In this document: one piece after another, positions 60,101 through 64,000 of the stretch
Numbering within the stretch: the first letter of the stretch is position 1
Layout: the number at the start of each line of letters is the position of its first letter
DNA from: Drosophila miranda
Taxonomy: Eukaryota > Arthropoda > Insecta > Diptera > Drosophilidae
Assembly (NCBI RefSeq): GCF_003369915.1
Contig: NC_046677.1
Location: forward strand, 22,338,913-22,402,912
DNA length: 64,000 nt
Direction: 5' to 3'
Position numbers and translations under genes: made by a program
Notes under the pieces: generated by a model
Databases searched by the model: none
Told to the model about the DNA's origin: nothing
Seen by the model: only the letters and a program-made list of their open reading frames with translations

Positions 60101-61715
60101 AATGAGGAAAACATTTTGAAGCTGCCTTGGGCCTGTTTTACAATGTGTTACATTTCCAGCACTCCAGCATTTTCGTGCCTTTTTTAAGTACGAGCAAGAC
60201 AAAATTAGCGCGTAACGTACACAAACTTCGTTCCTTTCCTTTCCTTTCCTTTGGTTTCGTTTCGTGTGGGGGTAGACGTGTCGTATGCGTAATGTGCAAA
60301 GTTTTCATCTGGCTGCTCAGTCGTTTCGTTTGTTTGCCATGTCATGCATTTCGGAGTTGAAAGTTAAGTCGTTTAACCTACATACTCGTATCTTACATAG
60401 GAGTCAAAGTACTTAGCTAGATTTGATGGCAGCTGTGCCTCCTGCCTCCTGCCTCCTCACAGCAATCATATTAAGAACACGCCATGGGGCCACTCCCAGT
60501 AAAATGAAATAAAGCCATTTGCACATTTTCTTTTTTATTTGGAATTTTTTGCGTTTCTTGTTTTTGTTTTTTTTTTCTGGTTGATTCAAATTAAAAATGT
60601 TTTTAATTATAATTTTTTATTGGGTATACGCACAGTACACACCCCACAAACAAATGTACAATATTTTTTCCTTAAATCATTCACGCTTTTCCTGTCATAC
60701 AAACGAACCTAAAAACTGTTTGAAAATAATAGAAAAAAGATATACTTTTTCACATACAAATTTAGTTGATGTCGTGTACATATGTTTTCCTTTGATTACT
60801 GGAAATTAGTTATGCATTTGAAATAATAACAAAGAGACATTCAATTCAATTCAATTCAATTCTTTTCGATTTGCGTACAATTTAGAATCGAAAAATGTTC
60901 AATTTATTTGGCGTTTGATAAACATTTAAATAATATTTTCCTTTTCATTATATATACATACATATTTCACATAGGTTTCAATGATTTCAAATGATTTTTT
61001 TCCACTTAGAAGTACAACTAAAACTAATGATAACATTTCATGTTTGTTTGTTTTTGCTTTTTGTTTTTGTTAAGTACAAAGTTGAGAAGACTCTGAGCAT
61101 GTGTGTGTGTGAAGATCTGAATCGTATGCTAGGCTATTTTTCTGTTTGATTTGTGAGAAATTTATATCCTTAATTGACTCGAATGAATGTGTGCCGTTGG
61201 AATGCAAAAATTAATTTATAGCTTATGCTTTTTCTTTCTTTTGTTTTTGTCAAGCAGCTGCCAAAGTTTTACGCTTTTATGGGTAGTATTATTTCCCATT
61301 TTCTTTGTTTTATATATATTTTGTATACATATACAAAAAATTAATCAGTCTAAGTACATTTTTTGTATGCATTTCATATTTTCGTTTGATGTAAGTTTAA
61401 CCCCCAGAGGAAATGGTGTCTGAACGATTCGTGAACCCTCTTTAACTAAAGTTGAACTTATCGTTTACAAGTATGCACTATATATGGTAATATAATCGGG
61501 TGTGTGAGAGTGTGTTTTATGTTCAGCAACAAATCAACATTGGTAAGGTAAAACATAACGAATACATACAGTACACATACAATCCACATGCAATCCACAT
61601 AGAGTTAGGTTAGGCTTCCTCCTCCTCCTCCTTCTCCTTCCGTCCACTTGCACAAATATCACTGTGTCCCGCTCTATCTGTCTCCTTATCCAGCCTAGTC
61701 CGTCAGGCGTCTCTC
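54169..61715. other. Non-coding interval, about 7.5 kb
   Basis: No supported gene. Contains CAGCC repeats (55,592-55,630), TTTCC repeats (60,231-60,252), TGCCTCC repeats (60,436-60,456) and an AATTC tract (60,840-60,862). From about 60,500 to 61,715 it is AT-rich and is probably the 3' UTR and flank of Pgant2. Short ORFs such as 57,796-57,981 have no support. Confidence 0.5.
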
Positions 61716-64000
61716 TCACGCGTACTTGCCGAACGACCAGCGCTGCGTGGCGAGGGCGGAGTTGCAGTGCTGCGCACTCACGCCCTGTGCCGTCTGATCC
61801 CGCGAGTCCAGGCACACGTTGATCTTGTGGTGTCGCACCAGGCCGCCCTCCCGCATGATCCAGCGCTGATTCTCCGACTCATCGCAGGCCTTCAGCACCA
61901 CCTGGGAGCCGCGGGCGAACTGCACGAGTGTCAGGCAGAGATCGTCGTGCTTGATTTCGCCGCGCTTCGAGTATGCCCATTCCTGGTTTCCGCCCGTGTT
62001 GTGGCAGGGGAAGATTCCTGGTGCAAAAAAGTGGTTGAAGAACTTATACATACGCACTTATAGGCAGACAAATGCCATTGCGAGCTAAAGCTGGAGGTTA
62101 AGCCAATAAACGAACTGCTTGAAGGACAATTTCAAGGGAAAATTAACCAAACCTTTAGGTTTTAGCGGTTTACTGCTTGAATCAAGTCTTCAAGTTTCTG
62201 CGTGAAGGGAAACGAACCAAAATTTCAGGTTTCAGCAGCGCACTGCTCGATCACTTCCTTGTGAAGGGGAAATGTACCAAACCGTCAGGTTTTAGTATTT
62301 TACTGATTGAACCAAACCTTCAGGTTTCTGTGGTGTACTGCTTGATCACCTCCTTGTGAAGGAAACCAAACAAACTTTCAGGTTTCACCTGTGTACTGCT
62401 TGATCCCTTCTGTGCGTCGGGAAAATGAACCAAGCCTTCAGGTTTTAGCGGTTTACTACTTGAACCAAACCTTCAGGTTTCAGCAGCGCACTGCTTTCCC
62501 TTGGAAGGAAATTGAAACAAACCTTCAGGTTTAAGCGGTGCACAAAAAAGAACCACAGCTTCAGGTTTTGTCAGTAGACTGCTTGTAGGACAATTTCAAG
62601 GGAAAGTGCACCTTCAGGTTTCCGCAGCGTACTCTTTTTAGCCTCCAAACGATACCCCACGCTGATGGATTGCTGTGACTACCAATCACAAGGTATTACT
62701 CACCCACAGTGCCATCGATTAGGTGGCCCATTGTATCCAAGCATTCGGTGCTATCCTGTCGGAATTGGCCAACCTCCTGTGGGTCGGGGGCCTGCAGGTC
62801 GGGATACACATTCTCCAGATACCATTTGAATGGCTTACAATGCAATTTCTCCTTCAAAGCCAGACGGTCGTCAATGCTGCAGCAGACACAAGGTGGCGGA
62901 GAGCAGAGAGAGAGGAGGGGAAAACAATTCGAAATAAATAAGTTAGCTGATGTTTATGTTCTCCCCCCCCCCCCCCCCCCTGGCATTCCCCTGGTGTTCC
63001 GGGCTGTACTTACTTGCCGAATGGAATGTTTTTGGCCAGGGGCACGGCATTGTAGTAATGCTGTTTGTAGTCATCCATCCAGACCTCCGCGGCACGTCGC
63101 GTATTCCGGGCAAACACATTGCCGCTGCCCCCCGGGAAGGTGTAGGGATGCCGTTTACGGAAGACGTGACCCACCCGACTGCAGGGGATGATTTCCAAAC
63201 TGCCGCCGCACTGCCAGACACGGAACGAGATTTCCAAATTCTCACCGCCCCACACATCCATTTTCATGTCGTATTTGCCCAGCTTATTGAAGTACGCCTT
63301 GTCGATTACGAACAGGCCTCCCGCTATCATCGGGGTCCTGATGGCCGTGGTGGGATCGTTGTGGCGGACCGAACGCTCGGCTGGACTGAGGTACTCCCAC
63401 TTGAAGATCAGATTCCAGTCGAAGCCGCCGCGCAAATCGGCCGAGGCACCGATATACTGGAAGTTGTCCATGCTGATCACATCGATGACGGGACACACCA
63501 CCCGCGACGGATCCTCCCGAACCCGCTCGAGCAGCGGCTCCAGCCACTTCTCATTGCACTCCACGTGGCTGTCGAGGAAGGTGAGGACACTGCTGACGGC
63601 GGCATCGGCGCCCTTAACCCGGGACCGGACCAGGCCTTCACGCTTGTCGTTCCGTATGATGCGGACCTTGTCGATCTTGGCCAACTCCAGGCCGTCTTCG
63701 GCTGAGGGTGGAACGAAATGAGTCTCCTGAAGGACATCTACCAGCGGATATATCTACTTACGATGATCACTGAAGTCATCTACCAGAACGATTTCTCGTA
63801 TCAGGTGCTCGGGACTGCGATTGAGAACACTGACAATGGTTCTCAATAGCGTGGACCTGGCCTCGTTGTGGAAGGTGATGATGACACTGGTCTCAGGCAG
63901 ATCCTCGCGGTACTTCTTAGTGCGACACCTGGTAAAAGTTGGTTAAAGTATTCCCCATGAATTAATTCGATTCTAATCTCTCAAAATCTCCCTCTTACAT
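61716..64000 (-). CDS. Pgant2: Polypeptide GalNAc-transferase, GALNT2 type (C-terminal part)
   Basis: The enzyme starts mucin-type O-glycosylation by moving GalNAc from UDP-GalNAc to Ser/Thr in the Golgi. Visible exons, 5' to 3': (a 2-nt end at 63,999-64,000), 63928-63762, 63701-63014, 62876-62704, 62017-61716, all GT-AG and in phase; the N-terminus and membrane anchor lie beyond the window. Seen: donor-fold start [31 protein letters not shown], the metal-binding DxH in FLDSHVECN, the acceptor motif [36 protein letters not shown], and a C-terminal ricin-type lectin domain with CLD motifs ([17 protein letters not shown]) and QRW/QEW repeats. Catalytic residues look intact. Orthology with GALNT2 rests on the [17 protein letters not shown] and [15 protein letters not shown] stretches. 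Confidence 0.93.
62148..62630. repeat. Minisatellite in the last Pgant2 intron
   Basis: About eleven imperfect copies of CTTCAGGTTTyAGC, most followed by GGTGTACTGCTTGA-like sequence, spaced irregularly at about 30-60 bp. They fill most of the 686-nt intron 62,018-62,703. Interleaved with AGGGAAA-type strings. Non-coding. Confidence 0.85.
62963..62980. repeat. 18-C homopolymer in a Pgant2 intron
   Basis: Eighteen C on the plus strand (poly-G in the transcript) inside the 137-nt intron 62,877-63,013. Its length is likely variable or imprecisely assembled. Confidence 0.85.

Noticed and set aside
1-64000. tRNA, rRNA, known microRNA, CRISPR array
   Set aside because: Scanned for B-box-like GGTTCGANTCC strings, rRNA-like blocks and regularly spaced direct repeats; none found. 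The minisatellite at 62,148 is not CRISPR-like because spacing and units are irregular.

Overview
The window is nuclear DNA from a fruit fly (Drosophila, subgenus Sophophora). The evidence is the very short introns (55-70 nt), CAG/CAA- and GCN-rich low-complexity coding exons, a Drosophila Motif-1 promoter, a typical Drosophila dispersed repeat, and recognisable fly proteins. Repeat content and divergence suggest a species outside the melanogaster subgroup, possibly the obscura group; that is inference. No bacterial, CRISPR, tRNA or rRNA features were seen. Splice sites were read by eye, using GT/AG (one GC/AG) signals plus reading-phase closure.

Left third (about 1-19,000): one long minus-strand gene encodes a GRAMD1/Aster sterol-transfer protein (Gramd1B). 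It has ten phase-consistent coding exons (1,295 aa) with GRAM, VASt and C-terminal membrane segment, an alternative last exon near 1,963, and a possible His-rich cassette near 5,292. Its introns hold TIR and dispersed repeats, including a roughly 730-bp element with TATACCCGATACT-type inverted ends.

Middle (19,800-26,600): a compact cluster holds an unnamed LRR protein (minus), the oligosaccharyltransferase subunit Ostc (minus), the PP2A activator Ptpa (plus, sharing a divergent promoter with Ostc and using a GC-AG intron), and a single-bromodomain BET-type protein (minus) whose WPF-shelf Trp is replaced by Arg.

26,600-47,400 is about 21 kb with no gene I can support; it holds microsatellites, a TIR element and a dispersed repeat pair. 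From 47,400 to 54,200 lies a loose group of small unrecognised genes: a 187-aa multi-pass membrane protein, a 92-aa Cys-rich protein, a tentative 95-aa two-exon gene, a doubtful 70-aa ORF and a 123-aa multi-pass membrane protein. After another 7.5-kb non-coding stretch the right end carries the C-terminal four exons of a GALNT2-type glycosyltransferase (Pgant2), which continues beyond base 64,000 and has a minisatellite in its last intron.

The genes are independent housekeeping or tissue-specific units. Shared themes are ER membrane and secretory-pathway functions (Gramd1B, Ostc, Pgant2) and a divergent Ostc/Ptpa promoter. No novel multi-gene system is evident; the most interesting items are the altered bromodomain, the alternative Gramd1B ends and the small-gene group.
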